Shown here: positions 52,263 through 64,000 of the stretch, in pieces
Numbering within the stretch: position 1 is the stretch's first letter
How the letters are laid out: each line of letters starts with the position of its first letter
Source: Pagrus major
Taxonomy: Eukaryota; Chordata; Actinopteri; Spariformes; Sparidae
Direction: 5' to 3'
DNA: 64,000 nt
Assembly (NCBI RefSeq): GCF_040436345.1
Contig: NC_133225.1
Coordinates: 23,510,040 to 23,574,039, forward strand
Notes under the pieces: model-generated
The model's database searches: none
What the model saw: the letters and a program-made list of their open reading frames with translations, nothing else
Told to the model about the DNA's origin: nothing
Position numbers and translations under genes: made by a program

Positions 52263-52824
52263 TAAAAATGAAAACATTAATAAGCAAGTACTCTGCATAA
52301 GTCTTTCTCTTTGTAAGTCTCTTTTAATGAAATGTTACAGTGTCACAAAACAAATTTTGAACTTAACGACTAAATTATTCAGCTATACCAGATATGTATA
52401 AATGTAGACAATAGCATCTGTTTACTTAGCGAGGAAATTAATACATGAACAAACCCAGGAATAAAGGGGTATAAAACAACATCTTGTCTCCTGTATAATA
52501 AAAATGAAGCTCTTAGATGTCTCTCACTATACAGTAAATCTGAGGGCCCTAGTTTGACGGCAGCATCCAGTAAACTTTGCTCACAGAAATTATCATTTGT
52601 GTAAAAATACTATAAAAATATGTATAACTTAGTTCAGATCATTTTTTTTTTTGGAAATTGACATTAAAACATATGATCAAATTCTTAAACAAATCTCATT
52701 CAAAACTACACTGTGTTAAAGCTTTACAATGTTTATACATTCAGGACGTATATTAAAAGAAAGCATTCAGCTAAGCATTTATTTCCACAAAATAAAAGGC
52801 ACAGTCATGCCTCCATCAGCCCTC

Positions 52825-55800
52825 TCAGACCTCCGCAGTGACAGTGGGACCATTGCTGGTGTCCTCCAGTGGTGTAGTCTCAGTGGGAGTGCTGGAAAAC
52901 TCTTCAGGCTCCTTTTTTTGGACTTCCTTCTCTCCATCAGCCACAAGAGGAGCGCTCTCTGCTGCCCCCTGCTGGCTGTTGCTGGTAGTGCTGGCTGGCT
53001 GCTCTTCCTTCTCCTCAGCTGGCTGCTCTGCTGCTTTGGTTTCATTGACAATCTCGATGGCTGCAGAGGCCTGTGGTGCTTTCACTTCCCCGTTCTGGAC
53101 AGGGAAGACCCCCTCCAGTGCGTCATACAAGAACTGGTACTGTTCCTGTCAGAGATAAAAGCAGATTTGAGAGGATGCTAAAAACTATCACTGTTAAAAC
53201 TGAACTGTTCTTTGTAGACAACACAACACAAGTAAGAGCACTAGAAAACAGGTTTAAATAATAAATAATACATCTGGTGATGTTCTATATTTTTCTTGTT
53301 GTCAACAACTTCCATGAAAGGACCAAAACCAACACTGAATTGATCCTGTTAACAAGTATTGCCTGTATTTCTAAAGCATAATACTACAGTTGCTTCCTCT
53401 GTGCCATAAACCTCAAGTGTTTTCCAGAAACTAGGTGATGGAAGGTGGTAATTACCAAAGACCATATTTTTAAATTTCTTTGAAACTACCGCCAAGTTAC
53501 CACAATAACTGCCTCAAAATTAGTTGAAAATTACCCCAACATGATTTAATAATAACATTCTGCTATTTCCAGGAAACCTCCAACTGGTTTCTGCCTAACC
53601 TCTACTGATCATGCCATCTGAATTTTGAACTAGTTTCTCCCTAACCTTTTAGAGAGACTTCTTCTTCTCTCTAAGTTTTTTTTCTTCAACTTAAGCTGCA
53701 ACAACTTACTTCAATTTAGAGGCCTGCTGAGGGGAAGTTACACAGAAACTAGTTGGAAAATAAATAAATGTATTAAAGAAAGTACCAGCTATTTGCTACC
53801 TGCTTATTGGAAAATAGCAGAATATTATTATTAAATCATGATGAGGTAATTTTCAATATATTTTGAAGAAATCACTGTGGTAATTTCAGGGAAATTTCAA
53901 ATATGTTGATGGAGTTGTGCTGCTGTAAATGATCACTAAAGCACAATTGCGCTATTTACTGCTGTTTGAGCAACGTTTACAGAAAACTACAATGCCCAGC
54001 TGATTTAGTACATTATTGGTTTCGGTCTTGTCATGGGATTTTTGACAATAACACAACAACATTGTGAGCAAAGAAGCTGAAATGAAGGGAAGATATTAGT
54101 TTCCGCAGCATTTAAAACTGAGTTAGAACTAGTTTTAAGTGTTGTGCACAGCAGACGTATAAACAGAAGGTTTATAAAAACATAATTGACCAGCCAAGTG
54201 CCAGACTTTTCACTCTGCGCTATCAGAAGTTAAATCTGACAAACTGTGTGCTGACAGATTCAGTTCCTCTTTCTTACCAGGCTGGAGACCATGCCCTGCC
54301 TCTCCTTGCGAAGAGTTTTGGCCACCTGGAAAACATCAATCAGCTTCTCATTGTCGGCGCTGTCCAGCACGTTCCACAGAGCACAGAAGATCCCTGAACG
54401 GGACGAGCCATCACTGAGGAGAGGGAGCACACACACGGAAAGGTTTAGATATTACAGCACATCATTTTCTCAATAAATCCCTTTTACTACACCTTTTCCA
54501 GGTCACAGTGGGCTGTAGCATATCCAAGCATGTATTTATCATGCAGTTAAAAGTGACACTTTTTACTTAACTTTTGACTTGTTTCCATTTTCTTATTCAT
54601 ACCTACTTGTATATAATGAATATTTGGACTAATTATAGTTACTTTGCTTTTTAATCTGATCACATTCTCCCAATTACATGTTATCCATTACTACCCAACC
54701 CTGGTCACATGCTTTCGCCCCTATTAAGATTCCAGAGGACATTTTCTGTGAGGTTTCCTTACTTGCAGTGGACCACGACAGGAATGCTCCTCTGTGATTT
54801 GCTGCTGCCACAGCTCTGCTTGATGTCCTTGATCATGTCTGTCAGATCCTGAGGTTTCTCCGGCAGCTCTCCGCTCGACCACTTCAGGAACTCGAAGTGT
54901 TTCACAGGCCGACTCTCTTTCCTCTGTGGACAGAAAAGTGGTGCGAAACAAGCTTGTGACATTGAAATGACCAGTCACATCCCAGGCCGATACTGGTAAA
55001 TATGAAATAACAGTCAGACTTTGTTACAGAGTTGGTTGCTGTAGTGTTACCTTGACGTGACGGATCAGCATGTTGCGGGTGATGAGAGTTGGGGAGGTGT
55101 CTGTGCTCGCCACCTCCACCTCAATTTCACCAAACGTTTTCTTTTCTTTGTCCCAGTAGACAGAGTCAGACTGAACGAAAAGACATATATGTATATTATG
55201 TAACATAATATATGTTCCAAGAGCATGTAAAGTGTAATTTATATGTAGGGTTGAGTGAGCACTCAGTTGCAACAAGTATCCAGTACAGATAATGTACTTT
55301 TTACGAGTATCATCTTAGTAAAATGTGTCTACCTCTGTACTCCTCATTGGGGAGCTGACTGAAGTTTATTAAAACCTTGTTCCTTAAATAGTTCTCTTAC
55401 TCTTGTGTTAAAAAATGGATCTGAAGCTCAGTTCTGATGCTGTTCTGTAAATGGTTTTCTAATAAATAATATAGCAGCTAGGGGTGTCACAATATCTCGA
55501 TATTGACGATAACCGTGATATTAGCAAATAAAATATTGTGTTAATAATACACCATGAAATCATCTGAACAATCCAGTACAGATGTTCGGCCTTTTGCATC
55601 TTATAGTCTGTTTATAGCCTAACGTTAGCTTCTAGTGATTGCATTTACACTTCAAAAAACATGAAAGTGGTGTTCATCTGTGAAGGTTATCTTAACATAA
55701 ACTTGTGTTTGCTGCAGAGATTATTTTCTGCTATAATCTAAAATCCAAGGGAACCAAGATATTTGATAAACTCCAACAATACGTCGTCCTTGCTGCTTTA

Positions 55801-58800
55801 CTGAACAACCTCTGGTTAGTCCCAACCTCTTCTGGTTTAAGCCCCACCCTTTCCAAGTATGTATACAGATAATTTCATTGGTTGAACAGATACAGTTAAT
55901 GTCGTACTCGCTCATCCCTTGTACATATATGATCATTATACATCATTATATGTGCATGATACTACAAAGTACCCTATCTCCTTCACTGCAGTCTGAGAGC
56001 ATGACAATAGTAGACGCTTTCTTCTGGTAAACCATCGACCAGAAGTCAGCCATGGTGTCTGGCAGCGGAGTTTGTGATGCGATGAAGGCGCGTGGGCCCC
56101 AGTAACCCTGCGTGGGAAGGAAAACACATTCGTCTATTGTTGTACACAGTCCAAACAAATAGGATGTGATGAATTTAATTACACTTGTTTTAAAATTCAG
56201 CAGGCTGCATGAAAGATGGGAATTCATTCAGAGTTAATGAGATAACACCTGCTACAACAGCAGAGATGGTAACAGGAACACAGTTTGTCATTGTTAAACA
56301 TATCCCCGCTGTTTTTCTCTGCCCTGGCATCCAGGTTTATATCAGTTTTATGCAGGAGCAGGTTAGTAAATACGTTGAAAATAACATACATTTAGGTGGG
56401 AGGCATTGATGTACTTAGTGGACTCCTCATCCTCCTCATCTGATGACTCTTCCTCCTCATCCTCATCAGGGTCACTCTCCCGACTGTGTCCTTCATCGAC
56501 CTTCAGCAACACTCGGTTGTAGTCATCTGAGGGTGGCAGGTTTGTTATGTATGCATATTTGCTTATTCATATGAATGTGTGTAGGCTATAAACGTCCTGC
56601 ACATACATTTATATACTAAAGCTGTTACTTGTCCCTTTGTTGAGCTGATACTCACATGGGATGACGGATGAAGAGCGATTCTTTTTCTTGTTGTCTTCTG
56701 TAATCCCAGTGTTGAATGTCCTCCAGTTTTTATAGGTGGGGAGTCTCTGAATTGCAAGACGAAGACTTTTTAGTTATTAGGGAATTTTTAATGATACTAA
56801 GATACATTTTAAAGTGATCAGAGACTCGTTTCTTTTTAGTGATGTTTGAAAGGGCTCTGTGGTACTTCTGTGTTGTGCTGGAAGCCGGTCGTTAGTTTAT
56901 GTCAGCGAGCCCATTTCAAAATGTTACGTCACGTCACAGTCACATATAGAACAGTGGCTCCTTCCGATCCCCCACAATCCTTTGATTTCAGTAAGTAATA
57001 GATAAATCATTAAGTGTCTTACCTCAAACTCATCCTCCATTAAGGTGGGCTCATTGCCTGAGCTCTTCCCTTTTAGCGTGCTCAGTGTGCTGTGAAGCTC
57101 AGGCAGGTTGAACTCAGTCTCTCCGAACTGATTGTGCTCCAGCAGCGCCTGGTGGATCAGGATGTACTGGGCCTGCATGAGGACAAATGTACATATCTTA
57201 ATAAGTAAAGGATATACAGTTTGAGGATGGAGCTGGTATGAAGCCACACAATCCACAACACAGATTTCTCCAGGGTCACAAATCTCTGTTTAACTGATCC
57301 ACAACTTGTTATCTCTGCCTCCTCATGTGTGATTGGTGTTGTCTTTATGAACAACATTGCCTGGTTTGTGCCGTCTTAACATTCTTCATGAAAAGAGTTA
57401 GTATTCTACAAATGCTGTTCACTCAGTGTACAAATAAACGGCAGTGTTCAAAACACCTACATGTATGCATGTAGTCATACACACACTGTGCACAAACTGT
57501 TTCAGTTTCTGCCCTCTGGTGGGCGCTCTGAGCACCAGAACAACCACACACAGGAACACTGCCACATGCTATCACACTCATGAGCAGTGAAACCAGCCAT
57601 GTGAGGTCTCAGGACAGTTTCTGTAAAACAACCCTGCAGTGTTCTTGTATTATACATCGTATACGGTCACACTATATAACTGCTCAACAATGTTAATGCT
57701 TTATTCATTAAGAAATTGTGAAGGTTTATAAACATTATTTGCAACTTAATAATGTCCATCCAAATAATGTTTATAGATGAACTACACAGTATTTACAAAG
57801 TGTCATAAACATCAGTTATAACTTAACAATAAAAAATTGCTTGATAAATTGTTTATAAAGCATTTATTGTTCCAGTCAAATAACTATTAACTCAACTTTA
57901 ATCAACTATAAAATTACCATTTATTAATGTTGGTTATTAGAAAGTGTTACCCTGAATAATTATATCATAGCGCAGTGTAATTCATTCAAGTTGTTGTGTG
58001 ACAGCTGCGTTTTGATAAGAGATAAAGCAGTATATCAGTATATTCATAAATGAATAAAAAGGTGTTGTAAATTCATCAATAACATTTGCCTTCATATAAT
58101 ACATGAATAAACTCAGAATTAAGAGGAAAAAACTGAATCATTAAAGGTCAAGTTTGTTTTTTTTATTGTGTTTTTCAGTTCAGTGGAGTTTCAGTTAGTT
58201 TCAGGACTGGGTTTGTTCGTTTCAGTTCAGTTTTTATTGTTTTGTTATTAATTTCAGTATGAAATTGCTTTTGTTTCTGTTAATATTTATATCTCAATCT
58301 GCATTTAAATTCCATCATCAGCAGTATTAGTTTATTCTCGCACATTTAAACAAAAACTTTATTTAAACAAAAAACTTTAATCACTTTAAACTGCAATGCA
58401 TACACTGTTATATCCTGTTACAGTTAAGCTTTCTTAGTTTGCACATACTCTAGTAAGACAGTTAGTGGTTCTGGTGGGCAGACTCAGTTCATTGCTGTGT
58501 TTTTTTATCCTTATATTCTGTTTTTACTCTTACATTCTTTTTATGGTCTTTATTATTTTTGCATTTGTGTTTTGTACGTGTTGTATAAGCTGCTGGATGT
58601 CAAAATTTCCCTCAGGATCAATAAAGTATCTATCTATCTATCCATCCATCCATTCATTAGATTTATTATCCTTTTGATTATAATATTGGTGAGGGGCAAG
58701 AATTAAGATATTCAGAATAGGTATGAAAATACACACAACACTTTGTGAAGGCAGTCATGTAGATCCCAGTCTCACTGTACAGTACTTTTACACCAATGCC

Positions 58801-59483
58801 TCCTCATGCTTGTTGTGTTGGCTGACTGAATTGACAAGAACTAACTCTAAAGCCACTTCCTGTTCATGTTTTATTTTCGTCACATTACACAATAATGTTT
58901 GTTAGTTTTTCTTTTTGTAAAGTGCAGTTTTTATTTGTATTTCAATAACTAAAACGTGTTTTTTTTTCACAGGATAGTCTTAGTTTAGTTTTAGTTAACT
59001 ATGTAGTAGTAAACCTTCTTTAAACTTCACTTTTTGTTACTTCACTTACTAGTATATCTATTACTAACTATTACTATTGTAATTTATTGCACTTCCAAAC
59101 AGTATTGAATCAAATGTCCTTGAATCTATTCTCGCTCTGTTTGTGCTGTATAGTTATCAACCAGATCACAATCTTCTGTGCGGTGACAAAGTAACAATTT
59201 AATCTTTTTTTATATATACAGGCATGATTGTTAGTCATTTTTATTTCATTCTTCTGCTTATCTCTAGTACATAATAGCCATGCTTGTGCGTCCTTATCTC
59301 ACATTAGTATCTTTTCTAATCTGCATGTTCATGTTGCTTTACTTCCTGTACGTTGTTTTTTTCACACTGACAAATACTGAGAAGTGGTGACAAATTTCTT
59401 GTATGTGTTAACACACTCAGCCAATAACTTAACTCTAACTCTAATGACACACACACACACACGCACGCACGCACGCATGCACG

Positions 59484-59521
<38 letters not shown>

Positions 59522-62500
59522 CACACACGCTCTCTAAAATGTGATAATAAGATATTTTACCTCAACTTGAACCATTAGACATCTCTGTCTGCGGAGTCTG
59601 ACCACGTAGCCGTAGATGTCCACTCTGCCCTCCGCCTCCAGACCCTCCATCATGGCATCGATGCCAATGTAGGTGCCTGTCCTGCCGACTCCAGCGCTGC
59701 ACGAGATAAAAACATTGTGTTAATAATCAGTGACGAGAAAGTGTGAAGACAAGCATCACTTTAGAGACATTCAACATTCGTTAATGGTGAGCAAAAGAAA
59801 TGCATTATCATGATTCATGCTTTAGTTAATCATTAATTAAACATATGATTTTTACTCTGTGCCAACACAAATGTTCATTTTGACATATGGAACAAACAGA
59901 AGCAGATGTTAGCTGTCTGAGAAAGGGAACTGAAACTTACCTGCAGTGAACGACGATGGGGCCACTGAAGAAATTCTTGAAAGCATTGACACGCCGTCTC
60001 AGTTTCAGCAGGAGATGTGGCTCGTCTGGGACGCCGTGGTCTGGCCAACTCATGAACTGGATGTGGGTCACCTCCCTCTCTGAGTTCTTGTCCCTCTTCT
60101 GCACACAAACACAGATGGTTATACAAACATGCACAAACACATAAACAGATATATTAATAGTTAATTATGAATATTTATTGTGATAAAGATGGACAGATAT
60201 ACTGGCCTTCACTTACACACAGACACACATACAGTTTCACTATTTTAGACTCACATTACTTAGGCTGAGATGTCGGATGGTGTAATCCGGGCAGTAGTCC
60301 TCTGAGTTCAGCTTCACAATAAACTCCTCAAAGATCTCCGTCTCTCGCTGTGGTGACGGCCAGTACTGCGCACACTTGACCTGCAACAGCAACACTTCAG
60401 ATTGAACACCTAAACCCAAAAGTTAGAGATGCAGTTGATGTTGATAAAGACGGACTTATGTCAGTCAGTTATGGGGAAAATAATTATTTTTGCTGTCACA
60501 TAGAGGAGATGGTTTAAAGAGTAATTCCACTATGACAGAGTGCTGTAGTAATGAGTCCTAAAACCCATATCAGTTAGCACTTCAGGCTCCCTCGTTTCAA
60601 ACTCAATGGGTTTTTTTGAATTGGTTTTCGATTAAAAGGCCTGAAATAAGGTCTGTGGTTACCACAGAGGTACAGAGGTTACAGAGGTTGTCACAGACAT
60701 TAAACATCATCACACTGAACACAGAGACTCATCTACTCACTAGTCCGTCTTCACAGGTTGACTTCTCTAACTCTTACTTTACAACTTGTAGATTTATTTA
60801 TAGAAAAAGTGTATAATAATTGTGTAGTAAGAAGCTTAGTGGTGGTGACGTTTAAGTCATGTGACCGTGATATAGTCTGTTTATAGCCTAACATTAGCTT
60901 TTTCCTTCAAGAGATTTAATTTACGCTTCGAAAATCACAAAAGTGGTGTTCGTGCGTGAAGACTTGTGTCTTAGACTAGATCATAGACTCATTTCAAAAA
61001 TCCCATAGGCTTTTTATCGTTGAGCCAGGGCGATGCTAAAATCCGGGTTAGACTACAAAAACAGTTCATCCTTACAACACTCTATAATATGCCATGTCAT
61101 AACCAAAGATGACAAAAAGTTAAGACTCCTTTTCTCACCCTGTTTCCCTCTTCACAGCGTGTTACCATGACAATGATAGAGGACTGCTGCTCCCAGACCA
61201 TCCTCCAGAAGTCACTCACAGTTTCATCCTTTGGCCCTACAACACACAAAAAATACCCATTTTGTACTGATACACTTAGTATCAACCAGAAACACAATGC
61301 TAGTGCACTGACTGAGTGTGTGATGAAAATGAGAGCTTTACCTTGAGCTGCAATGTACTTTTTGGATTCCTTGTACCCCTGCAGGAGGTAAATAAACAGA
61401 TTCAATAAGGTATGTTGTCGGAAAGAGGTCATGAACTTTGTGTTTATTTAGCTCTGGAAAGTTCTGCTGTTTGGCAAAAATGTAGCCCTTTATGAGAAAA
61501 TTTGCTACCAACTATTTTGTTACGTAATTGATTAACCATTTCAATCATTTTCAAATCACGGTTGCTTCTCAGATTTGCCATATTTCTTTGTTATTTATGA
61601 CAGTAAATGTAAAAAACCCAGTCTTCGGGTTTTGGACTGTTGTTTGGACAAAATAAGCAATCAGAAGATGTCACTTTGGGGTCTGGGAAACTGTGATGAG
61701 CATTTCTTCACACTTTTATGACATTTTCTAGACAATCAGCAGATAAATCGATAATGAAAACAATCATTAGTTGTAGCCCTAGTTGTATGATGTGGGTGTT
61801 TTTCATACATCAATGAAGCTGGCATTGATGTAGTCACATCCTGTCTCTCCATTCCCGGTGGTCAGCTGGACTCGGTTGTAATCATCTGTTTCAAGACAGA
61901 AAACAAATGAATGAATAACAAGTAAGTGCATCACAGAGGAGACCTTAACAATCCTAAAACACCTTTAATGAACAAGTTTGAGTAAACGTTCTCTAAATTC
62001 AATGACGAAGCGGTTTATGGATATATAACCTGAAATTTAAGAGCCAAATGCTCCACATTGATGTAAAGATTCTGTGAATCCAATAGTGCTGATACTGCAA
62101 TATTGATTTGCAACGTATTCTCACAATGGTTTAATACATCTAGAAAGATTGATGAATAAGCTGCCAGCTACTGTACACCCTCATACATATTCTATGAGGC
62201 TGTACAAGCCTAGTTTGAAGATTTTAGACAAAACAGTATACACATCACACTTTTGGTAAGTATCTCTATGATCTAGAAAGCCTCATGTGTTGTTGGACAG
62301 GCTCCGACTCACATGGCAGGATGTCCACGTAGCGGTTCTTGGGTACATTGCAGGGCTTTTTGGCCTCTTTCACAGAGTACCTTGAGAAAATTCTTGGGAT
62401 GCTCTGAAAGCAGAGAAAAATCATGTCATTTACCAGTAAACAGCAATTCTACATCACCATTCACACTCGTTGTAGAATTAGCCAATGCCCCTAGGAAGCA

Positions 62501-63884
62501 CATCCAACCTGCTTGGTTCAATTCCCCCAAAAGAACACATATTAACTTTACCTGAAACTCAGCCAGGAAAAGTCTCCCCTCATCAGCGAGCTTTCTCTTG
62601 TAGGCTTCCAGCAGGACCTCTGCTGCGATTGGCTCAACAGGCAGCAGGTTCTCCTCATCATCTACAACAGACACAACATATTACTGTAATAATACTGATA
62701 TGTTACTATGCATTACCCCAAATTACAGTAGAGTAAATATCTCAATATATTTCTCTGATTTTATTCATTATTTCTCTTAAAATATTTGTAGAAACAAACA
62801 AATTCATCTGGATATTCTAATTATTACAAATACCATTTGCTGCAACACATGATTGTCAATCATTGCCTGTTTAAAGATAATAATCATGCATTTCAAGTCT
62901 AAATCCAGAAAAAGAAAACAATGAATATGAAGTCTACTCACTTCCTGCCGAAATAAGCATCATGTTTTCACTCAAATCACTGCATGAAAATAGAGAAGAT
63001 TGGCTTCAAAGAATGTAACTTATGAGGAACACAAAATGGAAAAAGAGTTTTATAACATTACTGATGCTTTTGTGTAAAATGCAAATTAATATATTCATGA
63101 AGTGTAAATGAGAAGATTTGCCTCATTAGTAGAACAAAACCTGCATATGTATATAGACCAAAACAAAAACACAAGGAAAAACAAAAACTAGAAGTGACAG
63201 TCATGCTGATGCAGGAGATAAGATGCAGACTGATCCTTACTGGGACTTCCTGCGCTTCAGAATGTAAATCTTGTAGATGACAACAAGCAGAGCAATAGTC
63301 GTGACGATGATGAGGAAGACCAGAAACCCAATCAGTGCTTTGTCATTGTCTATAAAGTGATGAGAAAATAATATTAAAGTGGTGGCATATATGTTTAAGA
63401 TACAATATAAAGAAAAGTTAGTGTGTACTGCAGGTCAGAACCAAATGTGTGAAATGATTTAACAGAACGATGTGCGACAATTTGTGGCATTAATTAAAAC
63501 TGCACGTACACTTTGTGTGAACAATCTCTGTGATTGGGCTGCTCTCATATTTTCCATTGAAAGCAGTCACCTGAAAAGAGAGAAAATCTGTTTATCAGGG
63601 ATTAAAGCATTTGAAGACAGAAGAGGAATAAAGATGGGATCATTTTGTTTCACCAAAAATTTGGATTATACAAACCTTCACTGTGTAGGTGGTAAAATAG
63701 CTCAGATCTTTGAATTCAAAATCACATTTGTTTCTTTCAAGCGGCTCCTTAGAGTCACCACCAGGATAAAGACGTGCACGGTATTTCCTGTGAGGTCCAT
63801 TAAAACTTCCTCCAGGAACACAGATTACTTTAATCTCATTATTCTCTGGAATAGACAGCGACAGTGAAGTAACAGCATCTGGTA
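52825..63884 (-). CDS. ptprc: Receptor-type tyrosine-protein phosphatase C (CD45), 5'-incomplete
   Basis: Twenty coding exons on the minus strand, in order: 63676-63884, 63510-63570, 63241-63349, 62942-62979, 62552-62661, 62313-62403, 61809-61885, 61342-61378, 61139-61236, 60255-60380, 59941-60098, 59561-59696, 57023-57172, 56656-56746, 56390-56526, 55973-56107, 55051-55170, 54763-54923, 54278-54413, 52825-53145. They encode about 832 residues. Order of domains: the last fibronectin III-like domain, membrane span ([20 protein letters not shown]), [17 protein letters not shown] juxtamembrane block, D1 phosphatase with WPDHGVP and [10 protein letters not shown] intact, an acidic Ser/Glu/Asp insert in D2, D2, and a charged tail. 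The acidic insert and the tail start (PVQNGEVK) identify CD45 rather than other receptor phosphatases. Known role: plasma-membrane phosphatase of nucleated blood cells that sets Src-family kinase activity in antigen-receptor signalling. The signal peptide, mucin-like region and most of the ectodomain are outside the window. Confidence 0.95.
53449..53905. repeat. Foldback element in the last ptprc intron
   Basis: AAGTTACCACAATAACTGCC and TTGAAAATTACC on the left arm (about 53494-53535) pair with GGTAATTTTCAATATATT and CACTGTGGTAATTTC on the right (about 53844-53890). Inside these, GATTTAATAATAACATTCTGCTATTT pairs with AAATAGCAGAATATTATTATTAAATC. Non-coding. Confidence 0.75.
54278..57172 (-). 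other. ptprc: ptprc second phosphatase domain (D2) exons
   Basis: The D2 signature loop is split by an intron: Cys codon at 54765-54767 and Arg codon at 54398-54400, giving HCNDGSSRSG. This fits HC-X5-R-(S/T)-G. The position of the WPD acid reads Trp-Ser-Ser (54873-54881), and the phosphotyrosine-recognition loop reads NRSSSVIP instead of KNRYVDILP, both degenerate as in mammalian CD45. The acidic insert (56390-56526) contains [14 protein letters not shown] casein kinase 2 sites, as in the human protein. Confidence 0.85.
57173..59560 (-). other. ptprc intron (2.4 kb) between D1 and D2 regions
   Basis: No exon seen. AT-rich, with a CTATCTATCTATCCATCCATCC run at about 58628-58650 and an (AC)n/(GCAC)n microsatellite at about 59448-59520 close to the acceptor-side exon. 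Confidence 0.65.
59448..59520. repeat. (AC)n with (GCAC)n core
   Basis: An alternating purine-pyrimidine tract of about 70 bp lies 40 bp from the ptprc exon 59561-59696 (its donor side). It makes long Cys/Val false frames on both strands. Confidence 0.9.
59561..62403 (-). other. ptprc: ptprc first phosphatase domain (D1) exons
   Basis: The catalytic domain is encoded by seven exons downstream of the juxtamembrane exon. It has the phosphotyrosine loop [15 protein letters not shown] (62313-62403 into 61809-61885), WPD at 60039-60047, the catalytic Cys codon at 59943-59945 and the P-loop Arg codon at 59681-59683. All key residues for a working enzyme are present. Confidence 0.9.
63241..63349 (-). 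other. ptprc: ptprc transmembrane-segment exon
   Basis: It encodes a run of about 22 hydrophobic residues ([20 protein letters not shown]) followed by the stop-transfer basic cluster [11 protein letters not shown]. The upstream exon 63510-63570 uses donor GTACGT rather than the overlapping GTGTAC, because only that choice keeps the frame open across this exon. Confidence 0.9.
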
Positions 63885-64000
63885 CTGTAAGAGAGAAAAA
63901 AAACATATTTACCTTTAGATACAGCGCTGTGTGCTTACTCACAGTTAAAGTGATATTATAGTTTCATTTAAACAGAAGTTTTAACAGTGTTTAGTGTGTT

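Larger units (their letters stand above)
48948..52824. other. Intergenic interval between convergent abhd8 and ptprc, including the ptprc 3' UTR
   Basis: No exon seen. Minus-strand AATAAA candidates for ptprc lie at about 52780 and further left (near 51670 and 51223), so the 3' UTR length is unresolved. The interval has an inverted-repeat element at 49779-50123, a T11-G20 homopolymer junction at 51821-51851 and another element at about 51917-52262. Confidence 0.5.

Noticed and set aside
59316..59578. Cys/Val and Thr/His-rich frames
   Set aside because: Translation of the (AC)n microsatellite in a ptprc intron.

Overview
This window is vertebrate genomic DNA, almost certainly from a teleost fish and probably a percomorph. 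It is AT-rich, intron-rich and full of short inverted-repeat elements and dinucleotide microsatellites. It contains four spliced protein-coding genes that can be read exon by exon with GT/AG junctions and matching codon phase. It also contains one complete, intact LTR retrotransposon.

Layout. About 1019-20275 (+): ano8 (anoctamin 8), 17 coding exons through the stop; the N-terminal coding exon(s) lie left of the window. About 25898-27668 (-): dda1, five coding exons, convergent with ano8. About 29344-36631 (-): a 7.3-kb BEL/Pao retrotransposon with a single 1933-codon gag-pol frame, two 645-bp LTRs identical by eye and a perfect 5-bp target duplication. About 44509-48425 (+): abhd8, four coding exons, with a possible 5' noncoding exon near 38.1-38.5 kb. 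About 52825-63884 (-): the 3' two thirds of ptprc (CD45), 20 coding exons from the last fibronectin-like domain through the membrane span, both phosphatase domains and the tail; its 5' part lies right of the window.

The order ano8 - dda1 - abhd8 matches the human 19p13.11 neighbourhood as I know it, which supports the calls. ptprc is on human 1q, so its position next to this block is a lineage-specific linkage. The genes do not form a pathway: ano8 encodes a membrane anoctamin, dda1 a small DDB1-associated E3 ligase subunit, abhd8 an alpha/beta hydrolase, and ptprc a leukocyte receptor tyrosine phosphatase.

Most of the remaining sequence is intron or intergenic DNA carrying mobile-element debris. 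This includes two putative solo LTRs with TG/CA ends and perfect 5-bp duplications (one nested inside a foldback element), at least four copies of one foldback family, several other inverted-repeat elements, LINE-like 3' tails and microsatellites. The two strongest points for a second look are the apparently very young BEL/Pao element and the second phosphatase domain of ptprc. That domain keeps a canonical Cys-X5-Arg loop, unlike the human protein, but lacks the WPD aspartate.
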